A DNA stretch of 14,056 bases from an uncultured Burkholderiales bacterium (GCA_903904635.1 CAIVDH010000436.1:1-14056), one strand, 5' to 3'; shown: positions 1-7,976, counted from the stretch's first letter. Notes: generated by a model from the sequence alone, not told the origin. Translations and numbers: made by a program.

Positions 1-534
1 GACAGACTGCTCCACGTCCTGCACCGCAGAGAGTTGCGACAACGCCCCTTCTGCGCCGCTTTTTTCCATACGATCCAAGGCTATCAACACAGCGCAAGGC
101 GACGCACCTTGTGCACGTATCATCTCTACAGATTCACGCACTGAAGTACCAGCAGAAATCACGTCATCAATAATGACGACACGTCCCGCCAGCTTGGCAC
201 CGACTATCATGCCACCTTCTCCATGATCTTTGGCTTCCTTGCGATTGTAGGCAAAGGGTACGTTGCGCCCTTTCGCAGCCATGGCAACGGCGGTGGCCGA
301 AGCCAGCGTGATGCCTTTGTAAGCAGGGCCAAACAACATGTCGAACTCAACGCCGGAATCCAACATGGTCTGCGCATAAAATTCAGCCAGCTTGCCCAGT
401 GACGCACCATCATTAAATAAGCCGGCATTAAAAAAATAGGGCGACTGACGACCGGCCTTGGTAACAAATTCGCCAAAGCGCAAAACGCCGGCTGAAACTG
501 AGAATGCGATGAATTGCTGTCGTAATGAGCTCAC
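1..534 (-). CDS. pyrE: Orotate phosphoribosyltransferase, 5' part (runs off window)
   Basis: Converts orotate and PRPP to orotidine 5'-monophosphate in cytosolic pyrimidine synthesis. 178 codons are visible; the family is usually about 210-220 residues, so the C-terminus lies beyond base 1. The PRPP-binding loop [13 protein letters not shown] is at residues 119-131 (bases 142-180), and the N-terminal [12 protein letters not shown] stretch (25-36) carries the expected lysine. The start is GTG at 534: no ATG lies near it, an in-frame stop is a few codons upstream, and GGAG (542-545) sits 7 bases before it. The gene is divergent from exonuclease III. The family call is very secure; only the GTG start is inferred. 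Confidence 0.96.
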   Translation of the reverse strand, partial: MSSLRQQFIAFSVSAGVLRFGEFVTKAGRQSPYFFNAGLFNDGASLGKLAEFYAQTMLDSGVEFDMLFGPAYKGITLASATAVAMAAKGRNVPFAYNRKEAKDHGEGGMIVGAKLAGRVVIIDDVISAGTSVRESVEMIRAQGASPCAVLIALDRMEKSGAEGALSQLSAVQDVEQSV

Positions 535-541
535 TGCTTTA

Positions 542-573
542 CTCCGGATTAGGTTGGAATGACACGTATTTTA
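542..573 (-). promoter_or_regulatory. Candidate pyrE promoter -10 and ribosome binding site
   Basis: In the 115-base divergent gap, the minus strand reads TAAAAT at 573-568, a good -10 match, about 34 bases before the GTG start. GGAG at 545-542 is the ribosome binding site. No convincing -35 is placed 16-18 bases upstream, so the promoter call is tentative. I see no clear promoter or Shine-Dalgarno for the divergent exonuclease gene. Confidence 0.35.
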
Positions 574-649
574 TCGCCTGTTTTACCGTGGCCGGAATCG
601 GTTATGCTGTCGGACACATTCAATCTCAGCCTAAACTTATTTATCCGTC

Positions 650-1423
650 ATGAAAATCATCTCAGCCAATCTTAACGGCATACGCTCTGCCGCGAAAAAA
701 AACTTCTTTGCGTGGATGGCAAAACAAGATGCCGATTTTGTCTGCGTACAGGAGCTCAAGGCGCAGGAAGCGGACATGACGCCAGATTTTCTCGCACCCA
801 TGGGCTATCACGGCTACTTTCATTACGCAGAAAAAAAAGGCTACTCGGGTACCGGGGTTTATTGTCGCAACAAGCCACGCAATAACCACATCGGTTTCGG
901 CAGTGTGGAATTTGATGCCGAAGGTCGTTATGTGCAATGTGATTTCGATAACTTGTCTGTAATCTCTGTCTACTGCCCTTCAGGCTCATCGGGTGAGGAA
1001 AGGCAGCAGGCAAAATTTCGCTTCATGGATGAATTCCTGACACATCTAAAACAATTAGTCGCCTGCGGACGGGAAGTCGTGATCTGCGGCGACTGGAATG
1101 TCGCACATAAAGAAATTGATCTGAAAAACTGGAAGAGTAATCAAAAAAATTCCGGCTTTCTCCCAGAAGAGCGGGCATGGATGACACAAATTTTAGATAC
1201 GCTAGGCTGGCGTGATGTGTATCGCGGCATTCATCCCGATACCACGGCTGAGGCTTATACATGGTGGAGTAATCGCGGTCAGGCGTGGGCAAACAATGTC
1301 GGTTGGCGCATTGATTATCAGATCGCTACGGCTGGTATTAGTGCGTTGGCAAAATCAGCTAGTGTATATAAAGACGAACGTTTTTCTGATCATTCACCGC
1401 TCATCATTCAATATGATTTTTAA
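650..1423 (+). CDS. xth: Exodeoxyribonuclease III (AP endonuclease family)
   Basis: A 257-residue protein of the exonuclease III / AP endonuclease (EEP) superfamily, which cuts DNA 5' of abasic sites and has 3'-phosphatase and 3'-5' exonuclease activity in base excision repair. The full catalytic set is visible: N7 in ANLNGIRS, E35 in VQELKAQ, Y108 in SVYCPSG, D148 and N150 in GDWNVAH, D222 in WRIDYQ, and the terminal D247-H248 in FSDHSP. Length is normal. ATG 650 gives the typical MKIISANLNG start; an in-frame TAA lies just upstream and there is no clear Shine-Dalgarno. It is the only plus-strand gene here and ends 15 bases from the convergent SpmAB-like gene, with no hairpin between them. 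Which paralogue (xthA or exoA type) cannot be settled from this alone. Confidence 0.95.
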   Translation: MKIISANLNGIRSAAKKNFFAWMAKQDADFVCVQELKAQEADMTPDFLAPMGYHGYFHYAEKKGYSGTGVYCRNKPRNNHIGFGSVEFDAEGRYVQCDFDNLSVISVYCPSGSSGEERQQAKFRFMDEFLTHLKQLVACGREVVICGDWNVAHKEIDLKNWKSNQKNSGFLPEERAWMTQILDTLGWRDVYRGIHPDTTAEAYTWWSNRGQAWANNVGWRIDYQIATAGISALAKSASVYKDERFSDHSPLIIQYDF

Positions 1424-1438
1424 GATTTAGCGCCACGC

Positions 1439-2668
1439 TTATCCGAAGAACCAGTAACAAACCGCAATCGACGCCAACACACCGGCCAGATCGGCCAGCA
1501 ATGCACAGGCCACTGCATGGCGCGCACGCTGTATGCCAACCGCGCCAAAATAAACTGCCAACACATAAAAGGTGGTTTCCGTACTGCCCTGCATCGTTGC
1601 CGCCAGTAGCGCAGGAAAACTATCGACACCATGTGTGCTCATAGTCTCGATCAGAAATGCACGTGCGGCGCTACCTGAAAAAGGTTTGATCAACGCTGTA
1701 GGCAAGGCATCAACAAAACGCGCGTCCCATCCTGCAACATCAACCATCCAACGTATCGCAGCGAGTAATTGATCCAACGCGCCGGACGCGCGCAACACAC
1801 CGACTGCACACAACATCGCGACCAAATAAGGCAGCAGATTTTTTGCGACGTCAAAACCTTCTTTGGCGCCTTCAATGAAAGCTTCATATACCGGCACCCG
1901 CCGATAAGCGCCTGCCAGTAAAAAAAATAAAATCAATCCAAACAAAACCAGATTGCCCAATAACGAAGAAGCCGCAGCCAATGCCGCAGCAGACAAGGTT
2001 GCAAGCACCGCCATCAAACTACCAAGCAGCAACGCAGCCGTGCCCAGCCAAGCAAGCACAACCGGATCCCACAGCTTCAAACGCTGTACCGCAGCCACCA
2101 GCAACAAACCCGCAACAGTCGAAGCAGTTGTTGCTAATAGTATGGGTAAAAAAACCAAAGTAGGATCAGCCGCACCTTGCTGCATGCGGTACATGAATAT
2201 GGATACCGGCAACAGGGTCAGTGATGATGCGTTCAAGACCAAAAATAAAATCTGCGCATTACTGGCGATGCCGGGCAACGGATTTAATTCTTGCAGCGCA
2301 CGCATGGCTTTCAAGCCTATCGGTGTAGCGGCATTGTCCAGCCCGAGTGCGTTTGCAGTGAAGTTGAGTGTGATGAGACCAAGCGCGGGATGACCGGCCG
2401 GAACCTCGGGCATGAGCCGGCGAAATAATGGTGACAACAACCGCGCCAGCGATGCAATCAGACCGGCTTTTTCAGCGATACGCAAAAAGCCCAGCCAAAG
2501 TGTGAGCGTGCCAAACAGCACCACCATCACATCAACCGATAAGCGCGCCATCGCAAACAGGCTTTCGACCATCGCCTGAAATACGGCAGGCTCGGCATGC
2601 ATTAGCCAACGCCAACTTGCACTGGCCGCAGCAATAATAAAAAAGCCCAGCCATAAAATATTGAGCAT
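1439..2668 (-). CDS. SpmA/SpmB-like fusion, nucleoside-recognition (Gate) domain membrane protein
   Basis: A 409-residue polytopic inner-membrane protein. The N-terminal half (about 1-200) resembles spore maturation protein A, with NFTANALGLDNAATP at 102-116. The C-terminal half (about 255-409) resembles SpmB, with VYEAFIEGAKEGF (260-272), SGSAARA (331-337) and QGSTETTFYV (360-369). The halves are separate proteins in Bacillus, where they act in spore core dehydration; here they are joined by hydrophobic segments around 205-252. The substrate is unknown; 'nucleoside recognition' is a domain name, not a shown activity. ATG 2668 follows the stop of the AmpG-like gene by 9 bases with only a weak ribosome site, so it is probably co-transcribed and coupled. 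It is last in the metX unit and I see no terminator after it. Family confidence is high; function is unknown. Confidence 0.88.
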   Translation of the reverse strand: MLNILWLGFFIIAAASASWRWLMHAEPAVFQAMVESLFAMARLSVDVMVVLFGTLTLWLGFLRIAEKAGLIASLARLLSPLFRRLMPEVPAGHPALGLITLNFTANALGLDNAATPIGLKAMRALQELNPLPGIASNAQILFLVLNASSLTLLPVSIFMYRMQQGAADPTLVFLPILLATTASTVAGLLLVAAVQRLKLWDPVVLAWLGTAALLLGSLMAVLATLSAAALAAASSLLGNLVLFGLILFFLLAGAYRRVPVYEAFIEGAKEGFDVAKNLLPYLVAMLCAVGVLRASGALDQLLAAIRWMVDVAGWDARFVDALPTALIKPFSGSAARAFLIETMSTHGVDSFPALLAATMQGSTETTFYVLAVYFGAVGIQRARHAVACALLADLAGVLASIAVCYWFFG

Positions 2669-2677
2669 GATGCGCTG

Positions 2678-4210
2678 TCAGTCCGCTTTTGCTTCTTCTG
2701 TTGTTGATTCCGCTTCAGCTTGCGCAATCACCGTGCGTATCCACGGCAGCAATGCATAAGCAGGAAAAGCCAGCACGAAAGTCAGCAGAAAATAATTTGC
2801 ATAGCCCATTTGATACGCGCCTATGCCGCCGGCCCAACCTGCAATCGAACGCGAGAAAGCGAAGATAGAAGAGAGGATCGCGTACTCAGTTGTGGCTTTG
2901 GATTTATCCACGATGGCCATTAAAAACGCAAGGAAGGCTGCCGTACCCAGACCACCCGTAAAAGATTCAATCGCGCTGGCTGAATACATGACGGCTTGGT
3001 ACAGCGGCGCAATATCGGTGCCTTGTGGTGCAGCAGGCAACAGAAAAGCGGCAATTACATAGCCAAGATTGGACAATGCCTGCCACAAGCCCAGCACCCA
3101 TAGAGCGCGGAAAATACCGACACGATCGGTGTACCAGCCACCCAGCACGCCACCGGCGATAGAAAGTCCCAGGCCCAGATTAACCGACACCAGACCGATC
3201 TGCGTATTAGTAAAACCACTATCTACCCAGAACGGCTTGATCATGAAGCCTATGGATGAATCAGCAAGTTTAAAAATAAGAATGAAGCCGATTAATATCA
3301 GCGCATGCTTACGATTGAGTAGCGAAATAATGGCGCCAAATACCGGCCCTTCTGCCGCAGCTGCTGCGAGTTGTGGCGATTCCTGACGGCGGGCGCGCGT
3401 AAACAAAATAGCCGCAATCAATATCAACACCACAGGCACAGATTTAAACCACCAGGCACTTTTGAAGGTGACTATCCACGCAGGATCCAGTGCAAACAAT
3501 ACCGGCCACACCAAGCCCATTAAAAATAATGCCAGCGCAATGACCAATAACGGTTGTCTGGCTAACGCAGTAAATTCTGCAGCAACGCTGCTAGCGGGCT
3601 TGTCGCGCGCTGGTCGTGCCGGCTCTTTGGGGGCCATCAAACTGATTGCAGCGATTGCAAAAAAGATGAGTGCAGCTACACCATAGGTATTGGTCCAGCC
3701 TACATGATCAGATAACCAAAGCAAGATGCCTGCTGCGAGCATGCCGACGCGATAAAAACCGATACGAAAACCATTGGCCAAGCCGAGCTCTTGTTTATTT
3801 AATCGCTCTATGGTGTAGCCATCGATGGAAATATCATTGGTTGCCGAGAGCGCCGTAAAAATACCGATGGCCAGCCACACCCAGGGGCCAAAGCCCAGCT
3901 CTTGTGCGCACACGATCATCACGATGCCCATGCCAACATCGGCCGCTGCCATCCACCAGCGATGATGGCGGGTGAAGTCGATCACGGGCGCCCATAAAAA
4001 TTTCAGCGTCCAGCACAAGCCCAGCAAACTCAGAAAACCGATCTTGTTGAGCTCTACACCTTGCTGCCGAAAATAGACTGGGAATAAATCATAGAACAAG
4101 CCTAACGGAAAACCTTCGGAAAAATACAGCAGGCTGACCCAGAATAATTTTGAGCGCAAAAGGCGCGGCGCAGCTGTAGCCGCTTTGGCCGGACTGGAAG
4201 GCAAATTCAT
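2678..4210 (-). CDS. ampG: AmpG-like MFS permease (probable muropeptide transporter)
   Basis: A 510-residue major facilitator with about 12-14 hydrophobic segments. AmpG imports anhydro-muropeptides from the periplasm for cell-wall recycling and, where AmpR/AmpC exist, for beta-lactamase signalling. Family-type features: YFSEGFPLGLFYD (29-41) in the first membrane segment, WAPVIDF (73-79) before a basic loop, and the acidic LSATNDISIDGYTIE segment (121-135). A central Ala-rich cytosolic loop separates the two halves, as in AmpG. The start ATG 4210 overlaps the metW stop by four bases (ATGA), so translation is probably coupled; the visible ribosome site is weak. Related MFS permeases of the AmpG/acetyl-CoA transporter group share these motifs, so the muropeptide substrate is inferred. 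No ampD, nagZ, ampR or ampC is in the window. Confidence 0.78.
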   Translation of the reverse strand: MNLPSSPAKAATAAPRLLRSKLFWVSLLYFSEGFPLGLFYDLFPVYFRQQGVELNKIGFLSLLGLCWTLKFLWAPVIDFTRHHRWWMAAADVGMGIVMIVCAQELGFGPWVWLAIGIFTALSATNDISIDGYTIERLNKQELGLANGFRIGFYRVGMLAAGILLWLSDHVGWTNTYGVAALIFFAIAAISLMAPKEPARPARDKPASSVAAEFTALARQPLLVIALALFLMGLVWPVLFALDPAWIVTFKSAWWFKSVPVVLILIAAILFTRARRQESPQLAAAAAEGPVFGAIISLLNRKHALILIGFILIFKLADSSIGFMIKPFWVDSGFTNTQIGLVSVNLGLGLSIAGGVLGGWYTDRVGIFRALWVLGLWQALSNLGYVIAAFLLPAAPQGTDIAPLYQAVMYSASAIESFTGGLGTAAFLAFLMAIVDKSKATTEYAILSSIFAFSRSIAGWAGGIGAYQMGYANYFLLTFVLAFPAYALLPWIRTVIAQAEAESTTEEAKAD

Positions 4211-4821
4211 GCAGTGTTCTTTTTGCGAAGACGGAATACCGCTAAGCTGCCACGCAAGTTGGGCAGGAAGGTGACGGGTTCGCCATTATCTTTAAGCGCA
4301 ACACAGTCCAGCACTTCGAGTCCGACTTCGGAGGCAAGTTCCTTAAAATCACGAATGGTGGCGCAGCGCAGATTGGGCGTATCAAACCAATCGTAAGGCA
4401 GGCTTTCGGATACAGGCATGCGACCGCGCAAGAGGGCGATGCGATGCGGCCAGTGCGCAAAATTAGGGAATGACACTATCGCTTCACCACCCACACGAGC
4501 TATGTCACGCAGTACGCCTTCGACATTTTTCATCATTTGCAGTGCTGACAGGCATAGCACATTATCAAAGGCATTATCAGCAAACATCGCCAGACCTACT
4601 TCCAGATCTTGCTGTATCACCGACACGCCGCGTTCTATGCAGCGCGGGATTTTCAGATCATCAATTTCAACGCCGTAGCCGGAACATTGTTTATCAACTT
4701 GCAGATAGTCGAGCATGGCACCATCACCGCAACCCAAATCCAGCACGCGCGAGCCGGGCATAACCCAGTTGGCAATAAAAGCCAGATCCGCACGCAGGCC
4801 GTGAAACTCGGAAGCGCTCAT
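4207..4821 (-). CDS. metW: MetW, methionine biosynthesis SAM-methyltransferase-fold protein
   Basis: A 204-residue protein with a Rossmann methyltransferase fold. The SAM-binding motif I is VLDLGCGDG at residues 26-34, followed by the acidic strand-2 region (YGVEIDD) and a motif-II-like [11 protein letters not shown]. MetW is encoded with MetX across proteobacteria and is reported to be needed for full homoserine acyltransferase activity; its own methyl acceptor, if any, is not defined. A longer frame reaches 4869, but ATG 4821 is preferred because a perfect AAGGAGG lies 4 bases upstream and the ATG overlaps the metX stop as ATGA. The 3' end overlaps the AmpG-like start in the same way. MetX and MetW are therefore likely made in matched amounts. 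Confidence 0.93.
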   Translation of the reverse strand: MSASEFHGLRADLAFIANWVMPGSRVLDLGCGDGAMLDYLQVDKQCSGYGVEIDDLKIPRCIERGVSVIQQDLEVGLAMFADNAFDNVLCLSALQMMKNVEGVLRDIARVGGEAIVSFPNFAHWPHRIALLRGRMPVSESLPYDWFDTPNLRCATIRDFKELASEVGLEVLDCVALKDNGEPVTFLPNLRGSLAVFRLRKKNTA

Positions 4822-5978
4822 GCGGCCTCCTTGTGCGCTGGCATCACGACGCGGTCGACTTGTTGCCACACGCGGTCATAGTAGGTGCGCACCACGGCCA
4901 TGTAGCGTGCATCATCGAGCAGAAAGGCATCATGTCCATGCGGCGCATCGATTTCTGCATAGCTGACTTTGCGATTATTTTTTACCAATGCGCGCACCAT
5001 CTCACGACTACGCTCGGGTGCGAAGCGCCAGTCAGTTGAAAAAGAAACTAATAAAAACTCGGCCTGTGTGTTGGCAAGCGCAGCAGTAAGATCGCCACCG
5101 AATGCACGCGCCGGATCAAAATAATCCAGCGCTTTGGTGATGAGCAGATAAGTATTGGCATCAAAATATTCTGAGAATTTATCGCCCTGATAACGTAGAT
5201 ACGATTCAATTTCAAAATCAATGCCATAACCGAATTGATAGTCTTTGCCACGCAAATCACGGCCGAATTTTTCAGCCATATCGTCATCAGACAAATAGGT
5301 AATATGACCGATCATGCGCGCCACTCTGAGACCATTTTTTGGCACGACACCATGCGCATAAAAATCCCCCGCATGATAGTCAGGATCAGTCAGTATGGCC
5401 TGACGCGCGACATCATTGAAGGCGATGTTTTGCGCCGATAGTTTGGGCGTAGAGGCAATCACCAGACAATGACGTACACGCTCCGGATAGAGCACGCTCC
5501 AGGCGGTTGCTTGCATGCCGCCCAGCGAGCCGCCCATGACGGCAGCAAATTGTCGTATCCCTAATTCATCAGCCAGACGCGCCTGCGCATGCACCCAGTC
5601 TTCAACGGTCACTACAGGAAATGCAGCGCCGTAGGGTTTGCCGGTTGCCGGATTATTGTGCATGGGGCCAGTTGAGCCAAAACAGGAACCGAGGTTATTG
5701 ACGCCGATGACAAAAAACCGATCTGTATCTAATGCCTTGCCGGGACCGACCATGTTGTCCCACCAGCCAGTACTGCGTGGCTGTCCTTCATACGTGCCTG
5801 CTACGTGATGCGACGCGTTCAAAGCATGACAGACCAACACAGCGTTGGAGCAGTCGGCATTGAGTTGGCCATAGGTTTCATACACCAAGGTGTAATCAGC
5901 GAGCGATGCGCCGCTTTGCAGCGCAAGCGGGCTGGCGAAATGCATGGACTTAGGGGTGACGTTACCGATCGATTTCAT
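4818..5978 (-). CDS. metX: Homoserine O-acyltransferase (MetX family)
   Basis: A 386-residue alpha/beta-hydrolase that acylates homoserine, the committed step of methionine synthesis. The nucleophile elbow is GGSLGG with S151; D316 (STDWRF) and H349 (HGHDAF) complete the triad, and [11 protein letters not shown] (51-61) is the conserved N-terminal loop. The acyl donor is uncertain: many beta-proteobacterial MetX proteins are annotated as succinyltransferases (MetXS) rather than acetyltransferases. ATG 5978 ([14 protein letters not shown]) is chosen. An in-frame GTG at 6011 would place the start inside a terminator hairpin. No Shine-Dalgarno is visible before 5978; the upstream bases are A/U-rich. 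First gene of metX-metW-ampG-spmAB, and preceded by a structured leader with a terminator, so probably controlled by attenuation. Confidence 0.94.
   Translation of the reverse strand: MKSIGNVTPKSMHFASPLALQSGASLADYTLVYETYGQLNADCSNAVLVCHALNASHHVAGTYEGQPRSTGWWDNMVGPGKALDTDRFFVIGVNNLGSCFGSTGPMHNNPATGKPYGAAFPVVTVEDWVHAQARLADELGIRQFAAVMGGSLGGMQATAWSVLYPERVRHCLVIASTPKLSAQNIAFNDVARQAILTDPDYHAGDFYAHGVVPKNGLRVARMIGHITYLSDDDMAEKFGRDLRGKDYQFGYGIDFEIESYLRYQGDKFSEYFDANTYLLITKALDYFDPARAFGGDLTAALANTQAEFLLVSFSTDWRFAPERSREMVRALVKNNRKVSYAEIDAPHGHDAFLLDDARYMAVVRTYYDRVWQQVDRVVMPAHKEAA
4826..4832 (-). promoter_or_regulatory. metW ribosome binding site (decides the start)
   Basis: The minus strand reads AAGGAGG, fully complementary to the 16S rRNA tail, inside the last codons of metX and 4 bases before ATG 4821. 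It supports the shorter, 204-residue MetW over a start at 4869. Confidence 0.85.
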
Positions 5979-5993
5979 AAATTTTTTTGCATG

Positions 5994-6026
5994 AAAAAAG
6001 CCCGACTGCACTTGGCATATCGGGCT
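5994..6026 (-). terminator. Intrinsic terminator in the metX leader (candidate attenuator)
   Basis: The minus strand has AGCCCGA (6026-6020) pairing perfectly with TCGGGCT (6005-5999). TGC/GCA pairs again inside around a CAAGT loop, and six T follow (5999-5994). This is a textbook rho-independent terminator, placed 16 bases before the metX ATG and downstream of a separate promoter. That position suggests conditional termination of metX transcription. It would also catch read-through from ptsI. Confidence 0.85.
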
Positions 6027-6142
6027 GGATTCGGAAAATCATCGATTCGAGCTCGCTTTAGCCGTATTTGTGCGGGATATTCCCTTGCGCCCGCAAGCTG
6101 AGGTAGAGGCTCTAAGCCGACTACCGATCAAATCGGCGCAGT
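6027..6142 (-). promoter_or_regulatory. Structured 5' leader of metX (candidate riboswitch or attenuator)
   Basis: From the predicted transcript start near 6142 to the terminator, the RNA can form several helices. Hairpin A pairs GGTAG (6125-6121) with CTACC (6106-6102), enclosing GGCT/AGCC. Hairpin B pairs TGCGGG (6095-6090) with CCCGCA (6076-6071). A longer pairing joins AGCTTGC (6099-6093) to GCGAGCT (6056-6050) with one wobble. An alternative CTTGC/GCAAG hairpin (6097-6084) excludes hairpin B. I find no run of Met codons in a leader peptide, and I do not recognise the core of SAM-I or of the SAH riboswitch. A SAM-sensing element is the natural guess from the gene it controls, but it is inference. 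Confidence 0.5.
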
Positions 6143-6148
6143 GCTGCA

Positions 6149-6177
6149 AGGATAGCGAAGTCGGGCCATAGCGTCAA
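6149..6177 (-). promoter_or_regulatory. Sigma-70-type promoter for metX operon
   Basis: The minus strand has TTGACG (6177-6172) as -35, a 17-base spacer, and TATCCT (6154-6149) as -10: five of six and four of six matches to consensus at ideal spacing. Transcription would start near 6142, giving a leader of about 164 nt. It lies 30 bases after the ptsI stop. Confidence 0.6.
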
Positions 6178-6206
6178 ACCCTCAAAAATAATGCGCCAGT
6201 AATGTT

Positions 6207-7964
6207 TTACAGGGCGCGCAAGCGCTCCATGGCTTCGGCTATGACCACTGGCTCATAGGCTCGCAAAATTTTCTTGGTCAGCGGCTCGATTTCCGCTAAA
6301 TCGCTGCCAAGAATTTCCTGTTTGACGGCCAGTAGCTGCGCCGGGTGCATGGAAAATTCCCGTAGACCCATGCCGAGCAAGAGGCGCGTGAGTTTGGTGT
6401 CGCCGGCAACCTCACCACATACCGCCACAGGAATACCGGCTTTAGCGCCGGTTGCAATTGTGGTTGCCAGCAATTGCAATATCGCAGGATGCAATGGGTT
6501 ATAGAGATGCGCGACTTCATGATCAACGCGATCTATCGCTAACGTATATTGAATCAGGTCGTTGGTGCCGATAGAAAGAAAATCAAGACGCTTGATGAAC
6601 AGCGGCAGCGTTAAGGCGGCCGCTGGTATTTCTATCATTGCGCCTATCTTGATATCCGTATCGTATTTCTTTTTCGCGTCACGCAATTGTGCTTTGGCCT
6701 GCTCGATCAGCATGAGTGACTGATCGATTTCAAATGCATGCGAAAGCATGGGTATGAGCAGATGTATAGGACCAAACGCTGAGGCGCGCAAAATCGCGCG
6801 CAATTGTGTCAGGAACATCTGCGGCTCGGCCAAACAATAGCGTATCGCGCGCAAACCCAGCGCCGGATTGAGTGCTGTTTCTTCAGCTTTGGCTAGCGGC
6901 TTATCTGCGCCTACATCCAGCGTTCTGATGGTAACGGGCCGGCCTTTCATGGCGATGACGGCCTTGCGATAAGACTCAAACTGTTCATCTTCAGAGGGCA
7001 GTTTGTTGGCATGACCAGTGCGTCCCATGAATAAAAATTCAGAACGAAACAAACCGACACCAACCGCACCGGCATCTAGTGCACCGCTGCAATCTTCAGG
7101 CAATTCTATGTTTGCCAGCAAATGTATGAGGGTGCCATCCATGGTGATGGCTGGTGTTTTTTTGAGCTTGCCGAGCTTTTTACGTTCGCGCAGTAATTGG
7201 TTCTGACTCTCACGATACTGCGCTAATACGACAGGCGCAGGATCAACGATAACGACACCGGCATCGCCATCGATAATGACCCAGTCATCCTGACTGATGA
7301 GCGATGACGCATTGGCCATGCCCACTGCAGCAGGTATATCAAGACTGCGCGCGACAATGGCGGTATGTGAATTTTGACCGCCCAGATCGGTGACGAAACC
7401 GACAAAAGCACGATCGCGGAACTGCAGCATGTCGGCCGGTGAGATGTCATGAGCCACGACGATCATGTGTGCGGCAACTTCGTCGCCATCAACATGACTT
7501 TTGCGCGGCAACTGACTGGCGCTGCCTGTCAGTACTTTGAGTATGCGTTCGCCGACTTGAAGAATGTCATTTTTCCGCTCTCGCAAATAGGCATCTTCGA
7601 TTTCATCAAACTGCGCAGAGAGTTCATCGATTTGTGTGAGCAGCGCCCACTCGGCGTTGTAGTGACGATTACGGATGATTTCCAGCGGTTGCTCAGAGAC
7701 GATAGGGTCAGACAAAATTAGCGCATGCACATCAATGAAAGCGCCCAACTCGGAAGGCGCATCGGCCGGCAAATCTTTCCAGATTGTCTGCAGCTCCTGA
7801 TGAACTTTTACGATGGCATCTGAAAGCCGCTTTACCTCAGCTTCAACCTGCTCTTCGGCAACCAGATAGTGCTTCACATCCAGCGCCGCAGGCTTTAACA
7901 GATGCGCGCGCCCGATTGCGATGCCGCGTGAAACTGGTATGCCATGGAGCGAGAAGGAGGCCAT
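6207..7964 (-). CDS. ptsI: PTS enzyme I (phosphoenolpyruvate-protein phosphotransferase)
   Basis: A 585-residue cytosolic enzyme that takes phosphate from phosphoenolpyruvate and passes it to HPr. The phosphohistidine is H200 in GGQNSHTAIVARS. The C-terminal PEP-binding barrel carries VGLFRSEFL (303-311), TIRTLDVGADK (345-355), TNDLIQY (467-473) and the catalytic cysteine C516 in AVCGEVAGD. Length is that of classical EI with no GAF domain, so this is not the nitrogen-type EI (PtsP). ATG 7964 is preferred over an in-frame TTG at 7991 that lies inside ptsH: AAGGA stands 7 bases before it, and the protein then begins MASFSLHGIPVSRGIAIG as in the family. Last gene of the gshA-ptsI unit, 10 bases after ptsH. 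No hairpin terminator is seen directly after it. Confidence 0.97.
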   Translation of the reverse strand: MASFSLHGIPVSRGIAIGRAHLLKPAALDVKHYLVAEEQVEAEVKRLSDAIVKVHQELQTIWKDLPADAPSELGAFIDVHALILSDPIVSEQPLEIIRNRHYNAEWALLTQIDELSAQFDEIEDAYLRERKNDILQVGERILKVLTGSASQLPRKSHVDGDEVAAHMIVVAHDISPADMLQFRDRAFVGFVTDLGGQNSHTAIVARSLDIPAAVGMANASSLISQDDWVIIDGDAGVVIVDPAPVVLAQYRESQNQLLRERKKLGKLKKTPAITMDGTLIHLLANIELPEDCSGALDAGAVGVGLFRSEFLFMGRTGHANKLPSEDEQFESYRKAVIAMKGRPVTIRTLDVGADKPLAKAEETALNPALGLRAIRYCLAEPQMFLTQLRAILRASAFGPIHLLIPMLSHAFEIDQSLMLIEQAKAQLRDAKKKYDTDIKIGAMIEIPAAALTLPLFIKRLDFLSIGTNDLIQYTLAIDRVDHEVAHLYNPLHPAILQLLATTIATGAKAGIPVAVCGEVAGDTKLTRLLLGMGLREFSMHPAQLLAVKQEILGSDLAEIEPLTKKILRAYEPVVIAEAMERLRAL

Positions 7965-7971
7965 ACTGTTT

Positions 7972-7976
7972 TCCTT
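7972..7976 (-). promoter_or_regulatory. ptsI ribosome binding site (decides the start)
   Basis: AAGGA on the minus strand, overlapping the end of the ptsH stop codon and 7 bases before ATG 7964. It fixes the 585-residue EI start rather than the TTG at 7991. Confidence 0.75.

Noticed and set aside
559..675. Open frame of 38 codons on the plus strand overlapping the start of exonuclease III
   Set aside because: No ribosome site, no recognisable peptide character, and it overlaps a certain gene in another frame. Chance is the simplest view.
1953..2393. 146-codon plus-strand open frame
   Set aside because: Fully antisense to the SpmAB-like gene, which has clear family motifs throughout. The frame is a shadow of its alanine-rich coding.
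4822..4869. N-terminal extension of MetW to 4869
   Set aside because: The perfect AAGGAGG, the ATGA overlap with metX and the family-like [13 protein letters not shown] start all favour ATG 4821.
5979..6011. MetX start at GTG 6011
   Set aside because: It would lie within the loop of the intrinsic terminator, and the extra 11 residues do not look like a MetX N-terminus; MKSIGNVTP does.
6027..6142. T-box or leader-peptide attenuation for metX
   Set aside because: No T-box sequence and no Met-rich short ORF with a ribosome site is visible in the leader.
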